From the NCBI GenBank assembly GCA_024196135.1, contig JAMQCK010000054.1, forward strand, positions 52,811 to 116,810: a stretch of DNA of 64,000 nucleotides. Reading direction: 5' to 3'. The translations under genes and the position numbers were made by a program. This document shows positions 33,630 to 43,733 of this stretch, in pieces. The notes below the pieces were generated by a model. The model was given only the letters and a program-made list of their open reading frames with translations. It did no database searches and had not been told where the DNA came from. Positions within the stretch are counted from its first letter, which is position 1. Every line of letters begins with the position of its first letter. Source of the DNA: Pleurotus ostreatus/Saccharomyces cerevisiae fusant. Its lineage: Eukaryota > Opisthokonta.

Positions 33630-35495
33630 TCAGTCGCGCTTAACCGTCTTCGCGTCGCGTACATGGGGCGCTTTTCCGTCCTTCTCGTATGCCCTCGGCT
33701 CCTTCCGCGTCGCCTCGCGGACTCCGGCTGCCTTCATCTCGTGCGCCTTGACGTCGCGCGCGTCGTGCCAGGCGCCGTCGACGTCGCGGCGCTGCACGGA
33801 GAAGCAGGCGATGCCGAGGTAGTTGGTGATGTCGCGGATGACGAGGGTGACGAAGCGCGCGTAGAGGGCGGCGGAAACGGTGAGCGTGAAGTAGACGAAC
33901 TGCGCAGTGCGCTCGGGCGTCGTTTGGATCAGGGGCGCGCTGTCAGAGTTGTCAGTGAAAGTGTCCAAAAAGTCAGAAAAACGGAGCACTCACCGTCCAA
34001 TCAGCCTCGGCAAGTTCGCGTCCAGGGCTCCCAGCACTGTCCACGCCCACATCCAGTCGAACCATGGGAAGTCTCCCTTCGTCACATGCGCCAGAATCAT
34101 CCGGCCGACCTGGTGTGCGAACTGCAGCCCAAAGGCCAAGATGAACGCGACGAACGCGTGCGAGTGCATGATCATACTCCGCGTCGTGTCCGGGGAGGCA
34201 GCGAGTACATCGGCGGGCGCGGGGCTCGCGAGCCACGCGACCTGCACACCAGCCATGACGGGGAAAGGCATGAGGTAAAGCATGGGGCGCCAGCGCGATG
34301 CGTTGGTGTGACGGACGGCCTTCAGCACATTGCCGTAGCTGGTGAAGATGTTGAAGGCGAGGCCGACGGCACCGAAGTACATGAAGGCTTCGTTGAGGCC
34401 AATGTTAGGGATGCGGTCGAAGGGAGGTACGTTCTCAAGGTTGGCGATGGTGAGGATGCCGGTGTCCCAGAAGGTAGGACCTGGAAGAGACGTCAACATG
34501 AGGTATGATAGCGTGGAGAATGGAAGCGACTTACCGTAAAATCCGGTAATTATATAGAGGAAAACAATCATTATGATGCCTTCGACGGGCCCAGAGAAGA
34601 CGCCAAGGTATAGTTGGCCTAGAGGACCAGTAAGTAAGGTGCTGACCGTGAGCCCATAGTGGACGTACCTGTATGGTATTCTTCCCATGTCGTAAGATAG
34701 AAATTGGCGAGCGTAGCGATTTGCGAGGCAACCGTCCACCATGAGCGGCCCAAGTTGAGCGCGTAGCAAGTCAAGAGCGCCTCGAGCTGGTTAAGACGTT
34801 CAGCGGATGGGTTCCCCAGCCCAGATAGGAACATACGGTAGTGTTCAACGCGTCACAGCCTGACATGACATCAGCGGGGGCTCAAACGAGACCTGAGGAC
34901 GCACCATGATCGAACATCTCCCCCAGCGGCCCTGCCATGCCTGTCCGGCGTGCTTGCTTGCTATACGACATGAGGAAGAGGTGGAGGACAGAGGTGGAGT
35001 AGCGTACCCATCGATCGCGTCGAAGGCCTGGTACCAGAAGAGACCAGCGGCCCAGCTATGTCGAGTTTCGGGTTAGTTCTCCTTCCCCAAAGCCGGACGA
35101 GCAACACACGTGAAGTAGATCCAGTTCGGCGGCACGTTCCCTCCCTCCTTCATCGTAAGATATTGGGGGTCGTAATAGAGCATCGTGAGGAAGTTGAACC
35201 CGACGAGACAGAGGCCGGAGAACGTGATCTGCAGCGAAGGGTCAGGTACTTCCCCCACCCCCTAGCAAACCACGCACCGTGTTCGGCGCCACGCTCGTCG
35301 GCCAGAGCGTGACGAACCAGTTCCAGAACGGATTGAGGACATACTGCGACAGCAACGACCTGCGCAGCGATCAGCATTCCACTACGACCTCACACAGGGA
35401 GACCGCTTCGCGTACTTGTCTACCCCCTTATATGAGTACTTTTTGAGGTTTTCGAGCGAGTGGTGGGGTATGTAGCGCGGGGTGTAGGCTGCCAT
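33630..35495 (-). CDS. CDP-alcohol phosphotransferase (choline/ethanolamine phosphotransferase family)
   Basis: Ten exons, complement(33630..33939, 33994..34480, 34535..34618, 34669..34786, 34837..34859, 34905..34960, 35008..35055, 35110..35228, 35278..35359, 35416..35495), 468 aa. The catalytic signature D-G-x2-A-R-x8-G-x3-D-x3-D is present exactly, starting at about residue 109 (DGKQARRTGMAGPLGEMF), and is assembled across three short exons including one of 23 nt. Several membrane segments follow (YLGVFSGPVEGIIMIVFLY, AFVAFILAFGLQFAH). These enzymes make phosphatidylcholine or phosphatidylethanolamine from diacylglycerol and CDP-choline or CDP-ethanolamine in ER/Golgi membranes, the last Kennedy-pathway step. 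The sequence does not tell me which head group is used. The C-terminal tail is long, charged and Lys/Asp-rich. It is divergent with the first SDR gene. Confidence 0.93.
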
Positions 35496-35895
35496 TGTCG
35501 TCGTCGCCGTCGTCCGGGGCCGTGTCCTCGCAGCCGTAAGATGGAAGGTCGGGAGAAAGACGCAGCCATGACGCGAAAAAACCGGACGACGTCGGCGGCG
35601 CGGGCGCACGTGCGTGGTCCAGATCATTCACGTACTTCTCATCTTTTATCCAGCGTCTATGTTGTCTCTCTTGGATTCGGACTTCCGTTCTTTCTGCGGG
35701 CAGCTCTAAGGTCGTCGGTCCTGAATGAGGAATCGTGCAGAGATGCATGCATCAGACAGACACCGCTCAGCACGGAACCATCAAGCTCATGATCATGACG
35801 GTCCGCTGCCGAGGGAACACGACGCGTCGCCGGCGCCTATTCAGGCTGTAACGCACAAGGCATAGCCCTCACGTCCCTGCTTGCTCCCAACCACC
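35496..35895. promoter_or_regulatory. Shared divergent promoter region, 400 bp
   Basis: It lies between the start codons of the phosphotransferase (minus) and the first SDR gene (plus). I see no clear TATA box on either side. Its function as a bidirectional promoter is inferred only from gene orientation. Confidence 0.4.
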
Positions 35896-36866
35896 ATGCC
35901 TCCCCTCGCAGCAGCCCGCGCCGCAAACGCCGCCTACAAGTTCACCTCGTCGAACCCCGTCCGCGCCGTCTTCGTTGGCGGTACAGCCGGCATCGGCCAT
36001 GGTATGGCCCTCGCTCTTGCGCGCGCAACGAAAGGAAACGCGCAGATCGTCATCGTAGGGCGCAACCAAACCGCCGCGAAGGAGCTCATTGCTTCCTTCC
36101 CTTCTCCCGCGAACACGCTCTCGACCTTCGTCTCCTGCGATGTGACGCTCATGCGCAACGTGCACGCTGCCGCTGAGTCGATCAAATCCCAGCTCTCAAC
36201 AATCAACTACCTCGTTATATCTGCAGGCTTCTTCACGCTTAGCGGGCGCAATGAGACGGAGGAGGGCATTGATCGCAAGCTCGCGGCACACTACTACGCG
36301 CGCTGGGCGTTCATCAATGACTTGTTACCTCAGCTGAAGGCGGCGGCAGAGAAGGGGGAGGAGGCGAAGGTCATGAGCGTGTTTTCTGCGGGTCACGGCG
36401 GTCCTATCGACGTCAATGACCTCGGCCTCAAGCGCACTTACTCTCTGAAGAATGCTGCCTACCAAGGCATCACCTACAATGACCTAGCGCTTGAGGTGCG
36501 TCTCCCTCTTTCTCATCCGACTCCTTACTCACCCTACCGCAGGAGTTCGCCGCCCGCAACCCCGACATCTCCTTCGTACACACCTACCCCGGCACCGTCC
36601 GCACCAGCATCGTCAAGAACTCCGACTCGTATCTCATTAAGGCTCTCACCTACCTATTCTACCCCATCGCCTACCTCCGCACCGTCTCTGAGGAAGAGTG
36701 CGCCGACTGGATGACCTACGCGTTGCTGAACGCGAAGCCCGGCTTCTGGCGCTTCAACAACCATGGCGATGACATCGGGCGTCTTAACTACGATGGGACG
36801 GAGGAACAGAGGAAGAAGTTGTGGGAGCATACCATTGAGGAGACGAAGTCGCAACCTACGTGCTAG
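35896..36866 (+). CDS. SDR-family oxidoreductase-like protein, copy 1
   Basis: Two exons, 35896..36495 and 36543..36866, 307 aa. The Rossmann signature is VFVGGTAGIGHGMALALARA near residues 28-47, followed by IVIVGRN and the NYLVISAG strand, as in short-chain dehydrogenases. In place of the usual YxxxK active-site motif the aligned position reads YNDLALEEF, with no Lys four residues after Tyr; a serine lies upstream in VFSAGHGG. Such atypical SDRs occur in basidiomycetes, so the reaction is unclear. The C-terminus is WEHTIEETKSQPTC. Copy 2 starts 589 bp downstream with the same exon structure, showing a tandem duplication. Confidence 0.88.
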
Positions 36867-37455
36867 ATGCGATACCGGAGTGCATCGGCTTTATACTGCG
36901 TTGGATTCTTGCTGAACGTTCAGCTGGCGGACACTGGGATGAGGGCAGGAGCGGACTGGACTGGGTGGGCCTGAACGGCTTTTTTGTACTATCTATGTAT
37001 CGATTTCATCCTTCTCATTGGGCGTCTCGTCTATCTATTCCTGATGTTCACTGCCTACCCTCTCCCGTAGCGTGGCGTAAAGTCACAGAACTCAGGCTCT
37101 ATTGTGACATGATGAAGTTCAACATTGGGCACGTGTCCTCTCGGATATTGCCGTTGGGTCGATGTGAGGATCTACGCCACCGCCATGTCACCTCCCTCCA
37201 AATGCCTGAGCAAGTCGAATAACAGGTCCACCCTTCCCTTTTACACCTCTCAGACGAAGGAGAATCCCCTGTGGCCTTGAAGGCTTGCGGGCGACGATCT
37301 GAGACCCAATGGCACGGAATAGGCTCGGAATGATGATCATGGGCCTGACGATGCCGAACGCATACGACGCCCGACACGCGTCCCCCTCGTCGCCTATAAG
37401 ACCTTTGGAGATGTCTTAGGTGCTTAGCATTATACCCTTTACACCGACATCTACC
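36867..37455. other. Intergenic region between the tandem SDR genes
   Basis: No gene is seen. It contains the 3' flank of copy 1 and the promoter of copy 2. Confidence 0.5.
37395..37400 (+). promoter_or_regulatory. TATA-like element upstream of SDR copy 2
   Basis: TATAAG in the context 'cgcctataagacc' lies about 56-61 bp before the start codon. The position suits a core promoter with a short 5' UTR; no experimental support. Confidence 0.4.
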
Positions 37456-38424
37456 ATGCCGTCCCTTACTGCAGCTCGCGCCGCGAACGCCGCCTTCAAG
37501 TTCACCGCCAACCCCGTCAACGCGGTCTTCGTCGGCGGCACGAGTGGTATCGGCCACGGCATGGCCTCTGCCCTCGCTCGCGCGACCAAGGGGAACGCGC
37601 GCATTGTCATCGTCGGGCGCAATCAGGCCGCCGCCAAGGAACTCATCGCATCCTTCCCCTCCCCCGCGAACACCCTTTCCTCCTTCATCCCCTGCGATGT
37701 CACGCTCATGCGCAATGTACATGCCGCAGCGAAGGATATCAAGCTCCATCTCCCCACGATCAACTACCTTGTCATCTCCGCGGGGTTCTTCTCCCTCAAC
37801 GGGCGGACGGAGACGGAGGAGGGCATCGATCGGAAGCTCGCGGCGCACTACTATGCTCGGTGGACCTTCATCAACGACTTGCTGCCTCAAGTGAAGGCAG
37901 CGCAGGAGAAGGGAGAGGAGGCGAAGGTTATGAGCGTCTTCTCGGCGGGACACGGCGGACCCATCGACATCGACGACCTGGGTCTGAAGCGCACATACTC
38001 GCTGAAGAACGCCGCAGAGCAGGGCACGACCTACAATGACCTTGCGCTCGAAGTGCGTCTTATTCTCTCCTCCTTATTTTCCCCGCTTACCTCCTCCCAG
38101 GAATTTGCCTCCCGCAACCCCACCATCTCCTTCTCGCACATCTACCCCGGCGGTGTCCGCACCGGTATCATCAAGAACTCCAACTCCTACCTCATCAAGG
38201 CGGTCTCCTACGCGCTCTACCCTCTCGCCTACCTCGCCAGCGTGCCCGAGGAGGTGTGCGCGGACTATATGACCTACGCGCTGCTGCATGCGAAGCCTGG
38301 CTTCTCGCGGTTTGACAATCACGGAGACGATATCGGGCGCAAGAACTACGATGGGACGGAGGAGCAGAGGAAGAAGCTGTGGGAACACACCATCGAGGAG
38401 ACGCGCTCTCAGCCTACGTGCTAG
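37456..38424 (+). CDS. SDR-family oxidoreductase-like protein, copy 2
   Basis: Two exons, 37456..38052 and 38101..38424, 306 aa. It is highly similar to copy 1 throughout: same intron position after ALE, same Rossmann signature (VFVGGTSGIGHGM), same DVTLMRNVHAA, same YNDLALEEF in place of YxxxK, and near-identical C-terminus (WEHTIEETRSQPTC). One residue is missing near the N-terminus relative to copy 1. The second exons have equal length. The pair differs mainly in the substrate-side segment (HIYPGGVRTGI versus HTYPGTVRTSI), where specificity may have diverged. The enzymatic reaction is not determined. Confidence 0.88.
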   Translation: MPSLTAARAANAAFKFTANPVNAVFVGGTSGIGHGMASALARATKGNARIVIVGRNQAAAKELIASFPSPANTLSSFIPCDVTLMRNVHAAAKDIKLHLPTINYLVISAGFFSLNGRTETEEGIDRKLAAHYYARWTFINDLLPQVKAAQEKGEEAKVMSVFSAGHGGPIDIDDLGLKRTYSLKNAAEQGTTYNDLALEVRLILSSLFSPLTSSQEFASRNPTISFSHIYPGGVRTGIIKNSNSYLIKAVSYALYPLAYLASVPEEVCADYMTYALLHAKPGFSRFDNHGDDIGRKNYDGTEEQRKKLWEHTIEETRSQPTC

Positions 38425-39201
38425 TTGGGGCAGGATTTCGTGTTGCAGGCCTGTCGCTGCCCCACACTGCCCAGGTTTGGACTGGGGATGGACTCGTCAG
38501 GGAGGCGGACTCGGTGAGGGACCACATGCTTGTTCAACTGTGTATTGCTCCGTCCGGACTTGTGTATGATATGTTGGATTTCCTTATACTAGGATGCCGT
38601 AATGTGCACCTACAACTCTCATGGCGTTGACAGAACCTGGGCAGATCGATTAGCTTTGGCAGACTGCATGTCTTGGGCGTCTTCGCGATGCATCCTTCAG
38701 CGCTCTCATGCTATGCTCTCGGAGGGTCGACACGTCCGTCCTCCGACATCACGACCTTCCGCTGAGATCGGCCACTCCTTCGTCCTCCAGCAGATATTCG
38801 ACTGCGACGATACTTCCTCACTCCCTCTCAAATCCTCCTCTTCTTTCGAGGTAACTCTCGTTGAAGCGCCACCACTTGCATCACGAAGATTCGAGGATGC
38901 GCCATGGTCTGCTGAACACGCTTAGCCCCAATCTCGACCCTTCCTATCGCTGAAAGAACGGCAATCAGACGGTGACCTGCCATCCGCTGGCACCGAAAGC
39001 CGGTGTATACCCCACAAGGACCGGCCTCTGACGTCTCCTACCGCCCGCTCCTCGGTTCTCTGTGGTCGGGGTATATAAGGTGGGATTGGGAGAGCGTCTG
39101 CCGAAGGGCTCTCTGACGTCGTCTCCTTGTACCCGTTCAGTCTCTTCCTCCGCGACCCTGTACTCCCTCTCCCCCTCGACCATACGCCTCATCGTCCCGC
39201 C
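38425..39201. other. Intergenic region upstream of the DUF2235 gene
   Basis: No gene is supported in 777 bases. The last part is the promoter of the DUF2235 gene. Confidence 0.5.
39072..39079 (+). promoter_or_regulatory. TATA box of the DUF2235 gene
   Basis: 'tatataag' lies about 123-130 bp upstream of the start codon. It is the best TATA match I noticed in the window. A pyrimidine-rich stretch between it and the ATG may hold the transcription start. Confidence 0.55.
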
Positions 39202-41597
39202 ATGCCTCACGTCAAGAACATCCTCACCGAGGATACGCACGATGGACCCGGCCGGAACGACGCCGGCGGCTTCGACTTCCACAACATCGAGAACGCGGCC
39301 ACCGTGCCGGAGGACAACTCGCACCGCTGTCTAATTCTCGCCTTCGACGGGACGGGGAACCAGTTTGACGATGATGTGAGTTGCGTGCTCGAGGAAGAGG
39401 GGGAGTGCATTTGTGAGGCGTGAGGGACGAAGGCCGAGAACATGACATGCTCACCGGCCACCACAGAACTCCAACGTCGTGAACTTCGTGTCCCTCCTCA
39501 AAAAGGACAAGCCCGAGAAGCAATTGGTCTACTATCAGGTGAGCGCACTCGGCCTGCCACTCAACACTTCTCCACTCTTCCTAGTCTTCCGGCTGTCATC
39601 GAGAGTTCAACGGCACGCTAACAATGCGCGCCTAGGCTGGTATTGGCGCGTACAATATGAAGCACGGCGCGAGTCCGGTGCGCGCAAAGCTATCGCAAAT
39701 CGTCGATGCGATGATGTGAGCGAAGTCGGTGCACCGTCCGCTCCTTCTAACGCGTCTTGCAGTGCTAAGAACCTGGATCGTGAGTATTCGACGTCGATGC
39801 TTGGAAAATGCCGTTGGGACTCCTTGCTCAAGCATATCAGGTCACGTCATTGCTGGCTACGAATTCCTGTCGGACAACTGTACGTATAGAGTGGGTAAAG
39901 ATAAGCAGCCCGCGCTAACCTCGTCTTTCTAGATCAGGAGGGAGACAAGATCTTTCTCTTCGGGTGCGTAGTAGAGAGCTTCGTAATCTATGGACAATAT
40001 CTGACTCCCTTTCAGGTTCTCTCGCGGCGCTTGTACGTTCCCTCGGTACTGACACTGTGACCCCGAGGCTAAACGAGTGCTTCCTAGACATCGCCCGCTC
40101 GCTGGCCGGAATGCTGCACAAGGTGGGCTCTGACTTCATTTGCATAGATAGCATCGCTAACAAGTTACAGGTCGGCCTCCTCCCGCGCGGCAACCGCCAG
40201 CAGATCCCTTTCGCGTTTACCATGTACTCTCGCGAAGATGAAGAGGGCTGGCGACAAAGTACTGCCTTCAAGCGCTCCTTCAGCATCGACGTTAGCGTCG
40301 AGATGGTCGGCGTCTGGTACGTAGTAGACCTCCTCCTTACCTTGAATCTCAGCAGTCAACTCTCTCGCAGGGATACCGTCGCCTCCGTCGGCATCATCCC
40401 CAAGCGCCTGCCCTTCACCCTCAGTAACACGCACATCCGCTACTTCCGCCACGCCCTCGCGCTCGACGAGCACCGCGTGCGCTTCCAGCCCAGCTTCTAC
40501 ATCCGGCCCCGGAAGAAGGACGTCAAGGAGCACGAGCACGACCACAGCAGCAGCGAGCACACTCGCCAGCCCAGCGGGAGCAGCTCCAATGGCGATAGTA
40601 ATACGCGACGCCTAAGCATGGCGAGCACGGACACGCGCGTCGGCGGCTCGGTGAGGGGGAAGGATGCGGACTTTGACGACGAACAACACGACGAGGATGC
40701 GGGAAAGAAGACCGGCAAGGCAAACGGCAACGGGAAAGACAAGGACAAGAATGGGAAGGACGGCGATAAGGACAAGGACGGAAAGCGCAAGGGAGAAAAA
40801 CTTCGCAAGATGGAGCGCAAGTACGGCGACGGCGGGAAATACATCACCGACGTGCAGGAGGTCTGGTTCTCTGGGTGTCACTGCGGTACGTATTCTCTCA
40901 TCCTCCGTCCTTCCGCTCGTCAACTTTACTGAACCCCTTCAGACGTCGGTGGCGGCGCCGTCCGCAACGACGAGCGCTACTCCCTCGCCCGCATCCCCCT
41001 CCGCTGGATGATCCGCCAGTGCTTCATGCTCAACACCGGCATCCTCTTCTACCGCGACCTCCTCCCGCGCGTCGGCCTCGACCCCGCCACGCTCTATCCC
41101 GAGATCCAGGCCCGCCCACCGCCCCTCAACGCCGACGACGCGCGCTACTCCGCGCACACGCGCAAGGCGACGGACGCGACGGTGGTCGAGGGCGCGGACC
41201 CGTTCGTGAACGAGGAGCTCGAGGACCTGCGCGACGCGTGCATGCCGACGAACGACGAGCTGAAGCGCGTGAAGGCGTGGTGGCTGCTGGAGTGCATCCC
41301 GGCGAAGGCGCGCATCCAGAACGACAAGGACGAGTGGGTGAAGAAGTATAAGTGAGTATTGTTGTCCTCTGCGCTCGCCATCTTCCTCCCTTGCTCGTTT
41401 TGGATCTCACCAAGCGTTGCAGGTTCCACATGGGCAGCGGACGCTGCGTTCCACGGCGCAAAAACGAGGAGCCAAAGATACATAGGACGGTAAAGACGCG
41501 TATGGAGGCCAAGAATCTCACCGAGGGCCCCTACAAGTGCAAGGCAACTTGGGCGCCGCAGAACCCCAAGTGGGTAGGAGGATGCGAGCACGACTGA
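39202..41597 (+). CDS. DUF2235 alpha/beta-hydrolase-like protein
   Basis: Twelve exons, 39202..39375, 39467..39538, 39636..39715, 39763..39779, 39841..39879, 39933..39963, 40016..40032, 40088..40122, 40171..40316, 40371..40885, 40943..41351, 41423..41597; 569 aa. The family start CLILAFDGTGNQFDDD and the nucleophile elbow GFSRGAY (G138-S140-G142) are clear. DTVASVG, HALALDEHR and VWFSGCHCDVGGG follow in the usual order. DUF2235 is related to the catalytic domain of Tle1-type lipases, so esterase or phospholipase activity is plausible; the fungal role is unknown. Exons of 17 nt occur twice, and the codon for the residue after GFSRGA is split. A charged Lys/Asp/Ser-rich insert of about 90 residues sits before the VQEVWFSG motif. 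There is no signal peptide. Confidence 0.9.
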
Positions 41598-42084
41598 GGA
41601 AGTATTTAGAGAAATAGATAGTAGTGTCTCCTATACTTGAATTGTATTCTCTTGTATCGTAGCCCCTTGTCGTCGAACCTCGCATGTTATTTTGCCACAA
41701 CTTACTGGAACTCGAGGTTTTTATGTGACCGAAGTCTTTGTCCAACGAATTGAGACTTTTGAAAGACCACACCAGATAGCGACAGGAAGTGCCCTGCATA
41801 TTTAAGGACCTACCCTACAAGTATAAGCGTACAGGCGCACGGGGCAGGTCAACATATCGTATATAGCGAGTCCTCGCACAAGCCGTTCTCGAGAGCCTTT
41901 TCTTCAAAGTACCACCGCACACACACCGGACCCAGCCGAGACAGGACACATCACATAGCCAGAATACCGCAGAAGAGACAGTCCATATGTGCGGATTGGA
42001 GACCATATATGCGGGGACGGACCACATGTACGGCGAAGAGACCGTAGACGTGGCGCCCATCCCCCACGATGACTTACACATAAC
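41598..42084. other. Intergenic between convergent genes
   Basis: No gene is seen. AT-rich 3' flanks of the DUF2235 and RRM genes. The motif 'catatgtgcgg'/'catatatgcgg' is repeated near 41983-42014. Confidence 0.5.
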
Positions 42085-43025
42085 TTAGTACCGGGGCTCA
42101 GCAGCAGCAGGGGCTGCACGGCGGTCGTCGTAGCGCCTGCTGTCGTACTCGCGGTCACCACGACCGCCGCCACCGTAGCTCGGGCGGTCACCACCACGGT
42201 CATAGTCACGGTAGCTGCCGCGGTCGTAATCGCGGTAGCCTCCCCGGTCATAGTCCCGACGGGGCTCGTCGTAGCGGTCGCGACCACCACCACCGCCACC
42301 ACGCCCACCATGGCCGCGGTCATCGCGGTAACGGTTATCATACGGCCTGGGGTCATACGGACGCTCCGCTGCAGCGACGTGAGACGATGATGAGAAGCGT
42401 AATGGGAAGGGACGAACAATCAAAGCGCTTGGGCGGGCCATAGTAGCGGCCCGGTGTTGGTGTGCGGGCACGACCACGACGAGCCTGGGAGGTTGAGTGA
42501 GCTGCAGTTACGAGAGCCCACGTTCGATCGACTAACCTTCTCAACGCGAATGATCTTGCCCTGCAACTCGGTGCCATTGAGGCCATTGACAGCAGCCTCA
42601 GCTTCCTCCGGGCTCTCCATGGTCACGAAGCCAAAGCCACGAGACTCGCGAGTGTGGGGGTCATACATGACAGATGCCTTCTGGACCTGATACGGGTGTC
42701 AATGAAGGGTATAGTCCGCAGGGGGGTATGCGCATACACGGCCAAATTCCTTGAAGGCGGCCTCAAGGTCGCGGGTGTCTATCTTGTGGCTAAGGCCAGA
42801 AACGTGGAGATTGTTACCGGGGTTAGTGCGCCCGTCGCCACGACTGCGAACAGAACAATGTAAGAAGTACGTCTTTGACAAGGTCGCCACTACGCACCCT
42901 CCTTGGTCGCGATCACCACGGTCACGGTCATCCCCTCGTGCTCCTGGGCTACGGCTCCTGCTCGACCGACGAGGACCATTGTCGCGAGCGGGCGAGCGCC
43001 GGCCATAGTCGTCGACACCCGTCAT
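42085..43025 (-). CDS. RRM RNA-binding protein with RS-like head and RGG/RDY tail
   Basis: Five exons, complement(42085..42368, 42418..42484, 42537..42686, 42738..42843, 42898..43025), 244 aa. The N-terminus has an Arg/Ser-rich stretch (RRSSRSRSPGARGDDRDR). One RRM spans about residues 52-128 with RNP2 LHVSGL (55-60) and RNP1 RGFGFVTM (94-101). A short proline/arginine linker (RTPTPGRYYGPPKR) leads to a Gly/Arg/Asp/Tyr-rich tail (GGRGGGGGGRDRYDEP and RDYDRGG repeats). The order resembles Transformer-2-like splicing regulators. The fourth intron uses a weak GTTCGT donor. The start at 43025 is the first in-frame ATG, but the upstream codons IPANESNGAPM look protein-like, so a 5' exon may be missing. 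Confidence 0.82.
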
Positions 43026-43733
43026 GGGAGCGCCGTTGCTCTCGTTTGCCGGAATGCTGATGCCTGTGACGGAAGCCGGGGCTTAAGATGGATATGCGGT
43101 AGCGTTGGGAGCAGCGGAAGGCGGGGGTCGCGTCGGGCATGGTTTTAAAGAGAACCGGACGGTTGGGAGACTGGGCGAGGAGGGTATGTATGCCGACGCG
43201 AAAAAAAGAGCCGAAAGACATGCGCGAGGGTTGGAACTGGCCGACCGTGACTGGACGCGTCGTATGCCGTCTGGGAGCTCGTATACGAAGGGGAGCGCCG
43301 GGAAGGGGTGGTCGGTAGTCGGGAGGCGGTCAGCCTTGAGCTGACGCAGGCCTGACGAGGAGCGGCTGGCGGGACCGGGAAGAGGAGAAGCGCGTCGCTG
43401 GCGTCGTCGACGACGAAGTACGCGTTGCCGTCGTGGCGGATGGCGAGAACGTACCGTCTTCCATTTTGCTGGTTTGCTGGTTGTTCGTGGTGGTCGGGGA
43501 CAAGTCGCGCTCGTTTGCGTCTCCAGCCGCGCAAAAGGCACCACATCGCGCACAGCCACGCGCCGATGACGGCCCAGGCACAAACATGGACCCACAAGTT
43601 GGACTTTGACCGCGGGCACAAGATCCTTTCACAAGGATCACCGTCACTAGGTCTATTCTGAAATCTGTTTATCCATGTATTCGAGGTAAGACTGTGGTCA
43701 CAGGAGGCTTGTAAGTCACAGGTCAATGACTAT
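43026..43733 (-). other. Coding-like but unassigned stretch upstream of the RRM gene
   Basis: On the minus strand two overlapping frames look protein-like in succession: first a frame with a probable membrane segment (VHVCAWAVIGAWLCAMWCLL) followed by RRYVLAIRHDGNAYFVVDD and ALLLFPVPPA, then a frame with LRQLKADRLPTTDHPFPAL and FVYELPDGIRRVQ. GC3 bias is strong in both. There is no upstream ATG in the first frame and no clean intron joins the two. It may be a frameshifted small gene, the 5' end of the RRM gene, or chance. Confidence 0.3.

Noticed and set aside
33096..34508. A 470-codon open frame on the plus strand
   Set aside because: It runs antisense to the CDP-alcohol phosphotransferase, whose signature and ten junctions are exact; the plus-strand product is Arg/Val-rich shadow sequence.
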